Below the pieces are notes generated by a model that had not been told where the DNA came from, searched no databases, and saw nothing but the letters and a program-made list of their open reading frames with translations. Shown one piece after another: positions 51,660-61,378 of a stretch of 64,000 nucleotides of DNA. The first letter of the stretch is position 1, and each line of letters starts with the position of its first letter. Source of the stretch: Paenirhizobium selenitireducens ATCC BAA-1503 (GTDB lineage: Bacteria; Pseudomonadota; Alphaproteobacteria; Rhizobiales; Rhizobiaceae); the NCBI RefSeq assembly GCF_000518785.1, contig NZ_JAEG01000007.1, positions 308,797 through 372,796 of the forward strand, read 5' to 3'. A program made the position numbers and the translations under genes.

Positions 51660-52484
51660 TCAATCCCACTCCGGCGCCAGATGCCCCGGGTTGACGATCC
51701 GCCCGTCGGGCCTTGCGAGGCCGGAAATCGCGTCCATTTCCTCGGCGTCGAGCGAGAAGTCGAAGACGGCAAAATTTTCCGCGAGCCGGCTTTCGGTCGC
51801 GGTCTTGGTGAGCGCCGCCACGTTCTGCTGCTGGATCAGCCAGCGGAGCGCAGCTTGAGCCGCCGTCTTGCCGTGGCGGGCGCCGATGTCCTGCAAGAGT
51901 TCGTCCTTCGGCACCCGGCCATCGGCCATGGCGTAATAGGCGGTCACCGACATGCCGTAGGACCGGGCGGCGATCAGCACCGCCGTCTGGTCGAGATAGG
52001 GGTGATATTCGATCTGGTTGGTGACGATCGGCGCCTTCGACAGCCGCACGGCCTCGCCCATCAGCGCGCAATTATAGTTGGACACGCCGATATGGCGCAC
52101 CTTGCCGGCATCGACCAGCGCGTTTAAGCCCTCGATCTGCTCTTCGAGCGGCACCGGGCTTTGCGGCCAGTGCAGGAGCAGCAGGTCGACATGGTCGGTC
52201 TCCAGCTTCTTCAGGCTTTCATCGACCGAGGGTCCCATGTCACCTCTGGCGAACTTGTCGACCCACACCTTGGTGGTGAGAAAGATGTCGCCGCGCGCAA
52301 GCCCCGAGCGGCCGATCGCCTCGCCGACGGCGGCCTCGTTGCCGTAGATCTGCGCGGTGTCGATGTGGCGAAAGCCGGCCTTCAGGGCGAGCGGCAGGAT
52401 CCTCAGCACGTCGGCGCCGGGCATGCGGAAGGTGCCGAAGCCGAGCGCCGGGATATGCGCGCCGTTGGCGGTGACATATTTCAT
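51660..52484 (-). CDS. Aldo/keto reductase
   Basis: A 274-residue NADPH-dependent (alpha/beta)8-barrel reductase. The catalytic tetrad is visible: the aspartate and tyrosine in [15 protein letters not shown], lysine in FLTTKVW and histidine in LLLLHWPQ. The cofactor region [20 protein letters not shown] is standard. The substrate is unknown; the group is often 2,5-diketogluconate-reductase-like. ATG 52484 has AAGGAG upstream. Confidence 0.9.
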   Translation of the reverse strand: MKYVTANGAHIPALGFGTFRMPGADVLRILPLALKAGFRHIDTAQIYGNEAAVGEAIGRSGLARGDIFLTTKVWVDKFARGDMGPSVDESLKKLETDHVDLLLLHWPQSPVPLEEQIEGLNALVDAGKVRHIGVSNYNCALMGEAVRLSKAPIVTNQIEYHPYLDQTAVLIAARSYGMSVTAYYAMADGRVPKDELLQDIGARHGKTAAQAALRWLIQQQNVAALTKTATESRLAENFAVFDFSLDAEEMDAISGLARPDGRIVNPGHLAPEWD

Positions 52485-52658
52485 GGGAAAACTCCTTTTC
52501 TGCGCCGGCGCGGCGGCGGGGCCCGAGGCCCCGGCTGCGATCGATACCCCTCTAACATGACCCTTTTGCCGCCCGCTTCAAGCCGGCGAAACGCCACGCC
52601 GGTCGATTGCCGCCGCCGGCCTTGGCTGCTAGCGTGGTCTCGCAAAAATGAGGCACCC

Positions 52659-53690
52659 ATGCGCAGCACCAAGGTCATCCACGTCGTCAATTGCCATGCC
52701 GAAGGGGAGGTGGGCGACGTCATTGTCGGCGGCGTAGCGCCCCCGCCGGGCGAAACCCTGTGGGAGCAGTCGCGCTTCATCGCGAGTGACCAGACCTTGC
52801 GCAATTTCGTTCTGAACGAGCCGCGCGGCGGCGTGTTTCGCCATGTGAACCTGCTGGTGCCGGCCAAGGATCCGCGCGCCCAGATGGGCTGGATCATCAT
52901 GGAGCCGGAAGATACCCCGCCCATGTCCGGCTCCAATTCCATCTGCGTCGCCACCGTGCTGCTCGACTCAGGCATCCTGCCGATGACCGAGCCGGTGACG
53001 AAACTGGTGCTCGAGGCGCCGGGCGGCGTGGTGGAAGTGACCGCCCAGTGCCGCAACGGCAAGGCCGAGCGCATCACGGTGCGCAACCTGCCGTCCTTTG
53101 CCGACCGGCTCGGCGCCGTGATCGAGGTGGAAGGGGTCGGCACGCTGACCGTCGACACCGCATTCGGCGGCGACAGCTTCGTCATCGCCGACGGCCGGGC
53201 GCTCGGCTTCTCGATTGCCCCCGACGAGGCGCGCGACATTGCCGTCATGGGCATGAAGATCACCGACGCCGCCAACCAGCAGCTCGGCTTTTCCCATCCC
53301 GATCCCGATCGCAACTGGAACCACATCTCGTTTTGCCAGATCACCGCGCCGGTGGTGATGGAAAACGGCGTGGCGACCGGCGCCAATGCGGTGGCCATCA
53401 AGCCCGGCAAGATCGACCGCTCGCCGACCGGCACCGGCTGTTCGGCCCGCATGGCGGTGCTCCATGCCCGCGGCGAGTTGAAGGTCGGCGACCGCTTCGT
53501 CGGCCGCTCGATCATGGGCTCCGAATTCCACTGCGCGATCGAGGCCGAAACCGAGATCGGCGGCCGGGCGGCGATCGTGCCGACCATTTCCGGCCGCGCC
53601 TGGATCACCGGCACGCAACAGCTGATGCTCGATCCGGACGATCCGTGGCCGGCCGGCTACCGCCTGTCGGACACCTGGCCGAAGCTCTGA
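52659..53690 (+). CDS. Proline racemase family enzyme, Ser/Cys type
   Basis: A 343-residue member of the proline racemase/hydroxyproline epimerase superfamily. Where classical racemases have a Cys-Cys pair, here the first position is a serine (MSGSN, S90) and the second is Cys ([10 protein letters not shown]261). Ser/Cys members have been linked to 3- or 4-hydroxyproline epimerisation and dehydration, so a role in hydroxyproline use is the best guess. [13 protein letters not shown] and [19 protein letters not shown] match the family. ATG 52659 is the start. Confidence 0.85.
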   Translation: MRSTKVIHVVNCHAEGEVGDVIVGGVAPPPGETLWEQSRFIASDQTLRNFVLNEPRGGVFRHVNLLVPAKDPRAQMGWIIMEPEDTPPMSGSNSICVATVLLDSGILPMTEPVTKLVLEAPGGVVEVTAQCRNGKAERITVRNLPSFADRLGAVIEVEGVGTLTVDTAFGGDSFVIADGRALGFSIAPDEARDIAVMGMKITDAANQQLGFSHPDPDRNWNHISFCQITAPVVMENGVATGANAVAIKPGKIDRSPTGTGCSARMAVLHARGELKVGDRFVGRSIMGSEFHCAIEAETEIGGRAAIVPTISGRAWITGTQQLMLDPDDPWPAGYRLSDTWPKL

Positions 53691-53719
53691 AGGTTGAACC
53701 CGAAACGGGAGGCATGGAC

Positions 53720-54247
53720 ATGACGAAGCAAGAACGGTCGGCCTGCATTGCCCATTGGCGCGAGGTCGAGGGTCCTGACGATGGGCATTACGACGGTGAC
53801 GACGAACTGATGGCGATCGGCGCGCCGCTGGCCCGCCATTTCGGCCTGACCCGGCTCGGCATCCACCACGAACGCCTGCCGCCCGGCCGCCGCACTTCCT
53901 ACCCCCATGCCGAAAGCGCCGAGGAGGAATTCGTCTATGTGCTGACCGGCACGCCGGATGTCTGGCTTGACGGCGCGCTGCATCGGCTGAAACCCGGCGA
54001 TGCCGTCGGCTTCCCGGCCGGCACCGGCCAGTGCCACAGCTTTCTCAACAATACGGAGGAAGAGGTGACGCTGCTGGTGGTCGGCGAGACGGCCAAACCG
54101 GAAAACCGCATCTACTATCCGAAGAACCGCGACCTCGAGACGAAGCGCCGCGACTGGTGGCAGGGCTGGCCGGAGCGGAAGATCGGCGACCACGACGGAT
54201 TGACGGATGCGCGAAGGGCCGAGCGGGCGAAGCAGACGGACGACTGA
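53720..54247 (+). CDS. Cupin domain protein
   Basis: A 175-residue single-cupin protein. GIHHERLPPGRRTSYPHAES and EFVYVLTGTPDVWLDGALHR are cupin motif 1, and PGDAVGFPAGTGQCHSFLNN is motif 2, so metal binding by His and Glu is likely. The substrate is unknown. The start ATG 53720 has GGGAGG 7 bases upstream; ATG 53714 is too close to it. It follows the racemase gene by 29 bp and is probably cotranscribed. Confidence 0.8.
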   Translation: MTKQERSACIAHWREVEGPDDGHYDGDDELMAIGAPLARHFGLTRLGIHHERLPPGRRTSYPHAESAEEEFVYVLTGTPDVWLDGALHRLKPGDAVGFPAGTGQCHSFLNNTEEEVTLLVVGETAKPENRIYYPKNRDLETKRRDWWQGWPERKIGDHDGLTDARRAERAKQTDD

Positions 54248-54301
54248 CGGGCCGCGGGCCTTGCCGGACCGTTCGCGGTGCGCGGGTTCGGGCGTCCGCC
54301 C

Positions 54302-54547
54302 TCAGTCGCGGATGACGATCCCGGCCTCGATCGCCGCGGCGATGAAAGCCTTGCGCGCATCCTCGTCCTTCTTCTTGCCGGCGACCACGTCCATGCAGAC
54401 CAGCAGCGCCTTGTCGAGCGCCGGGCCGTCCTCGGTCGGCCAGTCCTCGATCATCGCCCAGGAGGCGGCTTCGGTGCTGTCGATCGTCACGTCCTCGCCC
54501 TCTTCGCCGAGCGCAAGGGTGACGGGCTGCTTCCAGAGGGTGCTCAT
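54302..54547 (-). CDS. DUF982 family protein
   Basis: An 81-residue protein of DUF982, a group largely limited to Rhizobiales. STEAASWAMIEDWPTEDGPA and ARKAFIAAAIEAGI are the typical blocks. The function is unknown. ATG 54547 is the start. It follows tam on the same strand after 74 bp. Confidence 0.8.
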   Translation of the reverse strand: MSTLWKQPVTLALGEEGEDVTIDSTEAASWAMIEDWPTEDGPALDKALLVCMDVVAGKKKDEDARKAFIAAAIEAGIVIRD

Positions 54548-54621
54548 CGGCTAAAGGCTTTCAAAAGTCGGTTGGCGTCGGCGCACGCGCCGTCATGGGT
54601 CGGGATTGCCTTCTAGCGAAG

Positions 54622-55392
54622 TTATCTCTTGACCGCCACGACAAACAGACGGGGAAACCGAAGCAACACCCGCCCGTCGGTCATCGGCGGATAGGCTTTC
54701 CTGATGCGCGCCGTGTAGTCGGTCAGGAAGGCTTCGGCATGGTCTTTTCCCGCGGCATCGAGATAGGGGCGAAGGCCGGTGCCCTTCACCCATTCGACGA
54801 TCGCCTCGGCATTGGCCATCGGGTGGTAGTAGATCGTGTGCCAGACATCGACGCGCGCGGCCGTCGCCGACAAGCGTTCGAGATAGGCGGCGGGCGAGGG
54901 GAGGCGCGCGCGTCGCAGCCTGCCGCCGGCAAAGGCCGGTACCCAGGGGCCGGCTGCCCCGGTCTCCTCCATCAGGAGGTGCGTCGGCTCGTCGAGATTG
55001 TCGGGCATCTGCACGGCGAGAACCCCGCCCGGCGCCAGATGGTCGATCAGGCTCTCCATCAGCGTGAGATGATCGGGCAGCCATTGCAGCACCGCATTGG
55101 CATAGAGCAGATCGGCCGGCGCCTCGGGCCGCCAGGTGGAAAGATCGGCCTCAACGAAAGCCGTGCCCGGCAGGCGCGCCCGCGCCTTCTCCAGCATGTC
55201 CGCATCGCTGTCGAGGCCGGCCACGGCCTCTGTGCCGAAGCGCTCGATCAGCAGCTCGGTCGAATTGCCCGGCCCGCAGCCGAGATCGTAGACGTGTCTG
55301 GCCGTGCCGAGCGGCACCTGCGCCAGCAGGTCGCGCGCCGGCCGCGTCCGCTCTTCCTCGAATTTCAGATATTGCGTTGCCGACCAGGCCAT
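54622..55392 (-). CDS. tam: Trans-aconitate 2-methyltransferase
   Basis: A 256-residue SAM-dependent methyltransferase that methylates trans-aconitate, which otherwise inhibits aconitase. SAM-binding motif [17 protein letters not shown], then [20 protein letters not shown] and [10 protein letters not shown] match Tam. The tail [20 protein letters not shown] is also typical. It begins 14 bp after the HAD gene, so both are in one transcript. Confidence 0.9.
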   Translation of the reverse strand: MAWSATQYLKFEEERTRPARDLLAQVPLGTARHVYDLGCGPGNSTELLIERFGTEAVAGLDSDADMLEKARARLPGTAFVEADLSTWRPEAPADLLYANAVLQWLPDHLTLMESLIDHLAPGGVLAVQMPDNLDEPTHLLMEETGAAGPWVPAFAGGRLRRARLPSPAAYLERLSATAARVDVWHTIYYHPMANAEAIVEWVKGTGLRPYLDAAGKDHAEAFLTDYTARIRKAYPPMTDGRVLLRFPRLFVVAVKR

Positions 55393-55406
55393 GGCGCCTT
55401 CCTTCG

Positions 55407-56057
55407 TCAGAGGCTTTCGAGACTGCGCAGGATCAGGTCCGGACCGTGATCGGCATATTCATCCGGCAGGTCGAGCCGGTTGATCCACACTGTGCGGAAG
55501 CCGAATTTCTGCGCGCCGGCCACGTCCCAGCGGTTCGACGACTGGAAGGACACCGCATCCGGATAGAGCCGATAGGCAGTCGTCACCATGTCGTAGACTT
55601 GCGGCGCGGTCTTGTAGGCGCGGATGGCGTCGACGGAAAACACGTCGTCGAGGATCACGTCGAGCGCCGCATTCTTCACCGCCGCCTTCAGCATGTCCGG
55701 CGAGCCGTTGGAGAGGATGGCGAGTTTCGCGCCGCGGCTCTTCAGATCCTTCAGCACGGCCGGCACTTCCGGATAGCAGTCGAGCGTCCAGTAGGCCGAC
55801 AGCAGGTCGGCGCGCAGGCTGCGCTCGACGCTCGGAAACCGGGCGAGCGTATAGTCCAGCGCCTCTTCGGTCAGTTGCCAGAAGTCGCGATAGCTGCCCA
55901 TCAGCGTGCGCACCCAGGAATATTCGAGCTGCTTGGCCCGCCACATATCCGAAAAGCGCTGATGCTCGGGCCCCGCCCGCTCGGCATGGCGGCGCACCGC
56001 CGCATGCACGTCGAACAGCGTGCCATAGGCATCAAAAACATAAGCTGCGGCGGACAT
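55407..56057 (-). CDS. Haloacid dehalogenase, type II
   Basis: A 216-residue HAD hydrolase of the L-2-haloacid dehalogenase group. Nucleophile aspartate in [11 protein letters not shown], then [10 protein letters not shown] (Ser/Thr motif), the lysine in [10 protein letters not shown] and [10 protein letters not shown] (acidic motif) are present in order. The physiological substrate may be a haloacid or a housekeeping phosphate. ATG 56057 is the start. Confidence 0.85.
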   Translation of the reverse strand: MSAAAYVFDAYGTLFDVHAAVRRHAERAGPEHQRFSDMWRAKQLEYSWVRTLMGSYRDFWQLTEEALDYTLARFPSVERSLRADLLSAYWTLDCYPEVPAVLKDLKSRGAKLAILSNGSPDMLKAAVKNAALDVILDDVFSVDAIRAYKTAPQVYDMVTTAYRLYPDAVSFQSSNRWDVAGAQKFGFRTVWINRLDLPDEYADHGPDLILRSLESL

Positions 56058-56133
56058 CGCTCCTCCCTCGGTCGACTGCATCGCAGTGATAGGACGCGGG
56101 CGGCGGCGCGGCAAGGGCGCCATTCGGCTCGGT

Positions 56134-57363
56134 TCAGCGCGCAGCTACCTCTTCGGCCCTCAGCCCCGCCACGTCGTGGTCGATCTCGGTCAGCGCCCGG
56201 TCGAGATGGCCTTCGAACACCAGCGTCGCCTCTTCCGGCACGATGGTGATGTCCGGCGCGCCGTAAATGCGCACATGCAGCGATTGCGACAGCCCCTCGT
56301 CGAGGCCTCGGCTAAGCAGGTCGATATAGCGCGTGCCGTGGCCGGTGATGACGATCGGCATGTTTTCGTAGAGGCTCAGGACCCGCGAAAGCCCTTGGCC
56401 GAGCGCCAGACCCGCCTGGCGGAAGGCATATTCCGACATGCGGTGTCCCTGGCGGGCGCGGGCGGCGATCTTGTCCATTTCGGCCAGCGGCACGAACTTC
56501 GCCGGGATCGTGTCGGGCGGCACTTCGAAGGCGGTCCTGAGGATGCCGTAGAAGCCGGCCGAAGCCTCGACGCAGCCGATCGAGCCGCAGCGACAGAGCT
56601 TGCCGTCGGAGGCGTTGAGCATATGGCCGAAGTTCGGCGCGCTGACCTCCAGTTCGCCCGAATGGCCCCGCCTGGCGATGCCGAGCCCGATCGAATGGCC
56701 GAGCGACAGGGTGGCGAGCGCATGGAACGGGCGGTCCTCATCCTTGTCGGCGCGAAGCCCCAGCGCATGGGCGACCAGCAGCGTCTCGTTGTTGAGGCGG
56801 ATGCGGGTTTGCGGCGAGACGGCAAGTGCGGTGGAGAAATCGATCTCCTCCCGGCCGAACACCGGCGACCAGAGCAGGCGCGATCCGTCGGCATCGACCA
56901 TGCCCTTGGAACTGATCGACACCGCGGCGATACGCTCGGGGGAAAGCCGCGAGCGGCTCGCCATGCGCGTCAGCGCCTCGCGAAAGCCGGCGATGAAGCA
57001 CTGGCCCGACCCCGCCGCATGGTCGCGCGGTTCCTCGAACCGGTCGATCAGCGTGCCGGTATAATCGGCCAGCGAATATTGCACGCTGTCCGACGAGATG
57101 CGCGCGGCGATCAGATAGCTGAAATCGCGCTTGCGCCCGAACAGCACGCGGGGCCGGCCGCGCCCGCCGGTCGCCGGCTGCTCGTGCCGCTCCAGCGCCC
57201 CGATGCGCTCCAGCTCGGCGGTGATCGCCGAAACGGTGGCCGAGGCAAGCCCGGTGGCGGCGGCGATGTCGGTATGGGCGAGCGACCCCTGGCGGCGGAG
57301 CGCGGACAGCACCAGCGCGCTGTTTTGCTGACGCACCATTTCGGTGCTCGATTTCGTCAGCAT
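56134..57363 (-). CDS. ROK family repressor, probable xylose-operon regulator
   Basis: A 409-residue ROK protein. The N-terminal helix-turn-helix (SLAHTDIAAATGLASATVSA) is fused to a sugar-kinase-like domain. SLGHSIGLGIARRG and the zinc-binding CRCGSIGCVEASAG are intact. It is divergent from xylF, with a perfect 21-bp palindrome at 57481. It fits XylR-type regulators of sugar transport genes. ATG 57363 is chosen; an in-frame start at 57477 would be only 3 bp from the palindrome. Confidence 0.85.
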   Translation of the reverse strand: MLTKSSTEMVRQQNSALVLSALRRQGSLAHTDIAAATGLASATVSAITAELERIGALERHEQPATGGRGRPRVLFGRKRDFSYLIAARISSDSVQYSLADYTGTLIDRFEEPRDHAAGSGQCFIAGFREALTRMASRSRLSPERIAAVSISSKGMVDADGSRLLWSPVFGREEIDFSTALAVSPQTRIRLNNETLLVAHALGLRADKDEDRPFHALATLSLGHSIGLGIARRGHSGELEVSAPNFGHMLNASDGKLCRCGSIGCVEASAGFYGILRTAFEVPPDTIPAKFVPLAEMDKIAARARQGHRMSEYAFRQAGLALGQGLSRVLSLYENMPIVITGHGTRYIDLLSRGLDEGLSQSLHVRIYGAPDITIVPEEATLVFEGHLDRALTEIDHDVAGLRAEEVAAR

Positions 57364-57480
57364 GGCAGGCGTCCGTTCATCGTGGTCCTTCTCGATATGC
57401 CCGTCACAAAGATCACCAGAAGGGGCGGTTTGCAAGCCGCGAGGAGCGATGTTGACAGCCTCGGATTCTTCTGACATTTA

Positions 57481-57501
57481 TTTTCTCGACTGTCGAGAAA
57501 A
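57481..57501. promoter_or_regulatory. Perfect 21-bp operator palindrome
   Basis: TTTTCTCGAC-T-GTCGAGAAAA, with 10-bp arms around one base, sits between the ROK gene and xylF. Binding would repress both genes. Confidence 0.8.
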
Positions 57502-57607
57502 ACCATCGGCCACTCGGCCAGGGGCAAGGCAGTATTCTTCGACGGGCCGCTTTAGGGGGTGAACGGGAGGTTCGCCGGCGTGCCGCGTCTTTCAAAGGGA
57601 GGCTTTT

Positions 57608-58648
57608 ATGAAATCCGTCTTGAAGCTGATGGCGTGCGCCGCCGTCATCACCAGCCTGCATACCGTCGCCAACGCCAAGGACCTCGTGGTCGGCGTCTCC
57701 TGGTCGAACTTCCAGGAAGAGCGCTGGAAGACCGACGAAGGCGCCATCAAGGCAGCGCTCGAGGCCTCCGGCGACAAGTATATCTCCGCCGACGCCCAGT
57801 CCTCCGCCGCCAAGCAGCTGACCGATGTCGAGAGCCTGATCGCCCAGGGCGCCAATGCCATCATCGTTCTGGCTCAGGACAGCGAAGCCATCGGCCCGGC
57901 GATCGAAAAGGCCGCTGCCGAAGGCATCCCGGTCGTCGGCTATGACCGCCTGATCGAAAATCCGGCCGCCTTCTACATCACGTTCGACAACAAGGAAGTC
58001 GGCCGCATGCAGGCCCGCGAAGTGTTCAAGGCCAAGCCCGAAGGCAACTACGTCTTCATCAAGGGCTCGTCCTCCGACCCGAATGCGGACTTCCTGTTCG
58101 CCGGCCAGATGGAAGTGCTCAAGGAAGCCGTCGACGCCGGCAAGATCAAGAATGTCGGCGAAGCCTATACCGACGGCTGGAAGCCGGAAAATGCCCAGAA
58201 GAACATGGAGCAGTTCCTGACCGCCAACGACAACAAGGTCGACGCGGTCGTCGCCTCGAACGACGGCACCGCCGGCGGCGTGGTCGCGGCCCTTTCGGCC
58301 CAGGGTCTCGCCGGCTCGGTCCCGGTCTCCGGCCAGGATGCCGACTTCGCGGCGCTCAACCGCGTGGCGCTCGGCACCCAGACCGTGTCGGTCTGGAAGG
58401 ACAGCCGTGAACTCGGCAAGCGTGCAGCCGAAATCGCCGTCGAACTCGCCGGCGGCAAGAAGCTGAACGAGATCGAAGGCGTGACCGCGTTCTCCGGCGG
58501 TCCGAAGGGTGTCGAAATGCAGTCGGTCTTCCTCGCACCGCTGCCGATCACCAAGGACAACCTGAACGTCGTCATCGACGCCGGCTGGATCACCAAGGAA
58601 GCCGCCTGCCAGGGCGTCACCGCCGGTTCGGTTGCAGCCTGCAATTGA
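57608..58648 (+). CDS. xylF: Xylose-type ABC transporter substrate-binding protein
   Basis: A 346-residue periplasmic sugar-binding protein of the PBP1 (ribose/xylose) group. A signal peptide ([20 protein letters not shown] to ANAKD) precedes two Rossmann-like lobes, with [28 protein letters not shown] and [16 protein letters not shown] typical of XylF. It probably delivers D-xylose to XylHG. ATG 57608 has AGGGAGG upstream. An 8-bp hairpin after the stop separates it from xylH. Confidence 0.9.
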   Translation: MKSVLKLMACAAVITSLHTVANAKDLVVGVSWSNFQEERWKTDEGAIKAALEASGDKYISADAQSSAAKQLTDVESLIAQGANAIIVLAQDSEAIGPAIEKAAAEGIPVVGYDRLIENPAAFYITFDNKEVGRMQAREVFKAKPEGNYVFIKGSSSDPNADFLFAGQMEVLKEAVDAGKIKNVGEAYTDGWKPENAQKNMEQFLTANDNKVDAVVASNDGTAGGVVAALSAQGLAGSVPVSGQDADFAALNRVALGTQTVSVWKDSRELGKRAAEIAVELAGGKKLNEIEGVTAFSGGPKGVEMQSVFLAPLPITKDNLNVVIDAGWITKEAACQGVTAGSVAACN

Positions 58649-58687
58649 CACGGGCCTGACCTGACGGCCTCATGAGCCTCCGAGCGT

Positions 58688-58708
58688 CGCGACCCGGACA
58701 GGGTCGCG
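58688..58708 (+). promoter_or_regulatory. Intercistronic hairpin xylF-xylH
   Basis: CGCGACCC pairs with GGGTCGCG around GGACA, with no T-run. Such hairpins often stabilise the upstream message so that the binding protein is made in excess of the membrane parts. Confidence 0.6.
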
Positions 58709-58808
58709 GCGTCTCTTCGGATCGGAGGGAGGCCCGGCCGCCATTGCCGCACATGCTGCGGCGGCGCGCCATCGCAAGGGATTACGAAAAGTGGGAGAAC
58801 GGCACGGC

Positions 58809-60119
58809 ATGGCCGATATCACGAATACCACGCAGGCCGCGCGCGCCGGCGCGGGCGAAAACCCGGTGAAGCGCTTTTTCCGCGCCACCGAGATCGACAC
58901 CCGCCTGCTCGGCATGATCGGCGCCATGCTGATCATCTGGATCGGCTTCAACATCATTTCCGGCGGTCTGTTCCTGACCCCGCGCAACCTGTGGAACCTG
59001 TCGGTGCAGACCGCCTCCGTCGCTGTCATGGCGACCGGCATGGTGCTGGTCATCGTCACCCGCAACATCGACCTCTCGGTCGGTTCGGTACTCGGTTTCG
59101 TCGGCATGTTCATGGGCGTGCTGCAGGCCGAGCTCCTGCCGCAGATCCTCGGCTTCGACCATCCGCTGACCTGGGTCATCGCACTGGCCGCAGGCCTCGT
59201 TCTCGGCGCGTCGATCGGTGCCCTGCATGGCATCATCATCGCCTTCCTCAACGTTCCGTCCTTCATCGTCACGCTCGGCGGCCTGTTGGTCTGGCGCGGC
59301 GCCACCTGGTTCGTCACCTCGGGCCGCACGGTCGCTCCCATGGATGCGACCTTCCGCCTGATGGGCGGCGGCACCGACGGCTCGATCGGCGCCACCGCCA
59401 GCTGGATCGTCGGCATCGTCGCCTGCCTTGCCATCGTCGCGACGCTGGTCAATTCGCGCAAGCAGCGTCGTCGCTTCGGCTTTCCGCTGCGCCCGCTCTG
59501 GGCCGAATATTTCCTCACCGGCGTCAGCTGCTTCCTGGTTCTGGCGACCGTCTATGTCTTCAACAACTATCCCTGGCCGGTGGCGATCGCCCGCAAGTTC
59601 GCCGACGCCAACGGCATCGCCTGGCCCGAAGGCGGCCTGTTCATCTCGCACGGCATCGCCATTCCGGTGCTGATCGCCATCGGCGTCGGCATCGTCATGA
59701 CCTTCATCTCCACCCGCCTGCGCTTCGGCCGCTATGTCTTCGCCATCGGCGGTAATCCGGAAGCAGCCGAACTCGCCGGCATCAAGACCCGCTGGGTCAC
59801 CGTCAAGATCTTTGCGCTGATGGGCATGCTCTGCGCCATCGCCGCCGCGATCTCCACCGCCCGCCTCAACGCCGCGACCAATGCGCAGGGCGAGCTCGAC
59901 GAACTCTACACCATCGCCGCGGCCGTCATCGGCGGCACCTCGCTCTCGGGCGGCATGGGCACCGTCGCCGGCGCCATGCTTGGTGCGCTCGTCATGCAGT
60001 CGCTGCAGTCGGGCATGGTGCTCGTCGGCATCGACACGCCGTTCCAGCGCATCGTCGTTGGCGTCGTTCTCGTCGTCGCCGTCTGGCTCGACACGATCTA
60101 CCGCGCGCGGGCGAGATAA
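58809..60119 (+). CDS. xylH: Xylose-type ABC transporter permease
   Basis: A 436-residue inner-membrane permease of the BPD_transp_2 group with about ten predicted transmembrane helices. The coupling region is LAGIKTRWVTVKIFALMG. TRNIDLSVGSVLGFVGMFMG and AAAVIGGTSLSGGMGTVAGA match XylH and related pentose permeases. ATG 58809 is chosen by context; GTG 58791 is the in-frame alternative. xylG follows after 12 bp. Confidence 0.9.
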   Translation: MADITNTTQAARAGAGENPVKRFFRATEIDTRLLGMIGAMLIIWIGFNIISGGLFLTPRNLWNLSVQTASVAVMATGMVLVIVTRNIDLSVGSVLGFVGMFMGVLQAELLPQILGFDHPLTWVIALAAGLVLGASIGALHGIIIAFLNVPSFIVTLGGLLVWRGATWFVTSGRTVAPMDATFRLMGGGTDGSIGATASWIVGIVACLAIVATLVNSRKQRRRFGFPLRPLWAEYFLTGVSCFLVLATVYVFNNYPWPVAIARKFADANGIAWPEGGLFISHGIAIPVLIAIGVGIVMTFISTRLRFGRYVFAIGGNPEAAELAGIKTRWVTVKIFALMGMLCAIAAAISTARLNAATNAQGELDELYTIAAAVIGGTSLSGGMGTVAGAMLGALVMQSLQSGMVLVGIDTPFQRIVVGVVLVVAVWLDTIYRARAR

Positions 60120-60131
60120 GAGGATTTCATC

Positions 60132-60917
60132 ATGACTGACAAACGCACTCCGCTCGTGGAAATGAACAATGTTTCCATCTCGTTCGGCGGCATCCACGCG
60201 GTCGAGAACGCCTCGGTCGATCTCTATCCCGGCGAGGTCGTGGCGCTTCTCGGCCACAACGGTGCCGGCAAGTCGACGCTGATCAAGATCCTGTCGGGCG
60301 CCTATCGCCGCGACGCGGGCGAGATCCTGATCGACGGCGAACCGGCCGACATTTCCAATCCGCGCGACGCCAAGCAATACGGCATCGAGACGATCTACCA
60401 GACGCTCGCGGTTGCCGATAATGTCGACGCCGCCGCCAATCTCTATCTCGGCCGGGAACTGCGCACCCCCTGGGGCACGCTCGACGACGTGGCGATGGAG
60501 GCGAAGGCTCGCGAGGTGATGGGGCGCCTCAACCCCAACTTCCGCCGCTTCAAGGAACCGGTAAAGGCCTTGTCCGGCGGCCAGCGCCAGTCGGTGGCGA
60601 TCGCCCGCGCCATCCTGTTCGACGCCCGCATCCTGATCATGGACGAGCCGACGGCAGCGCTCGGGCCCCAGGAAACCGCCCAGGTCGGCGAGCTGATCCA
60701 GCAGCTGAAGCGCGAAGGCATCGGCATCTTCCTCATCAGCCACGACATCCACGACGTCTTCGACCTCGCCGACCGCGTCTTCGTCATGAAGAACGGCAAG
60801 GTGGTCGGCCAGGCGCGAACCCAGGATGTCACCAAGGACGAAGTGCTCGGCATGATCATCCTCGGCAAATGCCCGCCGGGAGCAATCCCGGGGCCGGGGG
60901 CGATGCAGGTGGCGTGA
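60132..60917 (+). CDS. xylG: Xylose-type ABC transporter ATP-binding protein, single domain
   Basis: A 261-residue ATPase with one nucleotide-binding domain: Walker [10 protein letters not shown], signature LSGGQRQ, Walker [13 protein letters not shown] and switch ISHDIHD. E. coli XylG has two fused domains of ~513 residues. The single-domain form is usual for the rhizobial type, so this is not a truncation. The GGATTT before ATG 60132 is a weak Shine-Dalgarno. No xylA or xylB follows; the next 460 bp are repeats. Confidence 0.9.
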   Translation: MTDKRTPLVEMNNVSISFGGIHAVENASVDLYPGEVVALLGHNGAGKSTLIKILSGAYRRDAGEILIDGEPADISNPRDAKQYGIETIYQTLAVADNVDAAANLYLGRELRTPWGTLDDVAMEAKAREVMGRLNPNFRRFKEPVKALSGGQRQSVAIARAILFDARILIMDEPTAALGPQETAQVGELIQQLKREGIGIFLISHDIHDVFDLADRVFVMKNGKVVGQARTQDVTKDEVLGMIILGKCPPGAIPGPGAMQVA

Positions 60918-60924
60918 GGTCTGT

Positions 60925-60999
60925 CCTCTCCCCTTGTGGGAGAGGAAGCAATTTCAGCATCTTAGCGTCAGCTAAGTGCTAGAAATTGCAGGTGAGGGG
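60925..60999. repeat. Nested palindromic repeat, unit 1
   Basis: An outer CCTCTCCCCTTGTGGGAGAG palindrome and GGTGAGGGGG enclose an inner hairpin at 60948-60989. In the inner part GCAATTTC pairs with GAAATTGC, AGCA with TGCT, and CTTAGC with GCTAAG around GTCA, leaving two single-base bulges. Near identical to unit 3. Confidence 0.8.
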
Positions 61000-61025
61000 G
61001 GGATCATTTGCCACGCACCGCCCAA

Positions 61026-61106
61026 CCCCCTCATCTGCTAAATCTGGCACTTAGCTGGCGCTAAGGCACCGATTTCGCTTCTTCTCCTTCAACGGGGAGA
61101 AGAGGC
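61026..61106. repeat. Nested palindromic repeat, unit 2
   Basis: CCCCCTCATCTGC leads into an inner hairpin AAATC...CTTAGC-TGGC-GCTAAG...GATTT, then CTTCTCCTTCAACGGGGAGA. It is inverted relative to units 1 and 3, with the same inner core but different outer flanks. Confidence 0.75.
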
Positions 61107-61127
61107 CACGGCGCTCGACGCTTTCTT

Positions 61128-61203
61128 CCTCTCCCCTCGTGGGAGAGGAAGCAATTTCAGCATCTTAGCTTCAGCTAAGTGCTAGAAATTGCAGGTGAGG
61201 GGG
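61128..61203. repeat. Nested palindromic repeat, unit 3
   Basis: A direct repeat of unit 1 (CCTCTCCCCTCGTGGGAGAG, inner GCAATTTC...GAAATTGC). The two differ at a few bases only, such as GTCA versus TTCA in the inner loop. Confidence 0.8.
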
Positions 61204-61224
61204 ATACGCCCCGCGAGGATACCC

Positions 61225-61301
61225 ACCCCCTCACCAACAAAATCTACGACTTGGCTCGCGCCAAGGCCGTGATTTTGTAACCTCTCCCACCAAGGGAGAG
61301 G
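61225..61301. repeat. Nested palindromic repeat, unit 4
   Basis: CCCCCTCACCAAC, inner hairpin AAAATC...CTTGGC-TCGC-GCCAAG...GATTTT, then CCTCTCCCACCAAGGGAGAG. It is inverted relative to unit 3, and the inner core has compensatory changes (TTAGC to TTGGC with GCTAA to GCCAA). Confidence 0.75.
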
Positions 61302-61378
61302 CGGGGTGTCGCGTGACAGGCCCCGGGTTGCCCCGCGGGCTTTTCCGGTTGACTGGGAGATCCAGGATCCCTGGCCCC

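Noticed and set aside
58782..60752. 656-codon minus-strand frame over xylH and xylG
   Set aside because: It covers two clear ABC transporter genes on the plus strand, so it is an antisense artefact.
60132..60917. xylG truncated to half length
   Set aside because: The single-domain form is usual in the rhizobial xylose-type systems, and all ATPase motifs are complete.
60925..61301. Possible CRISPR array
   Set aside because: Repeats are palindromic, in both orientations and of unequal length, with no regular spacers and no cas genes.
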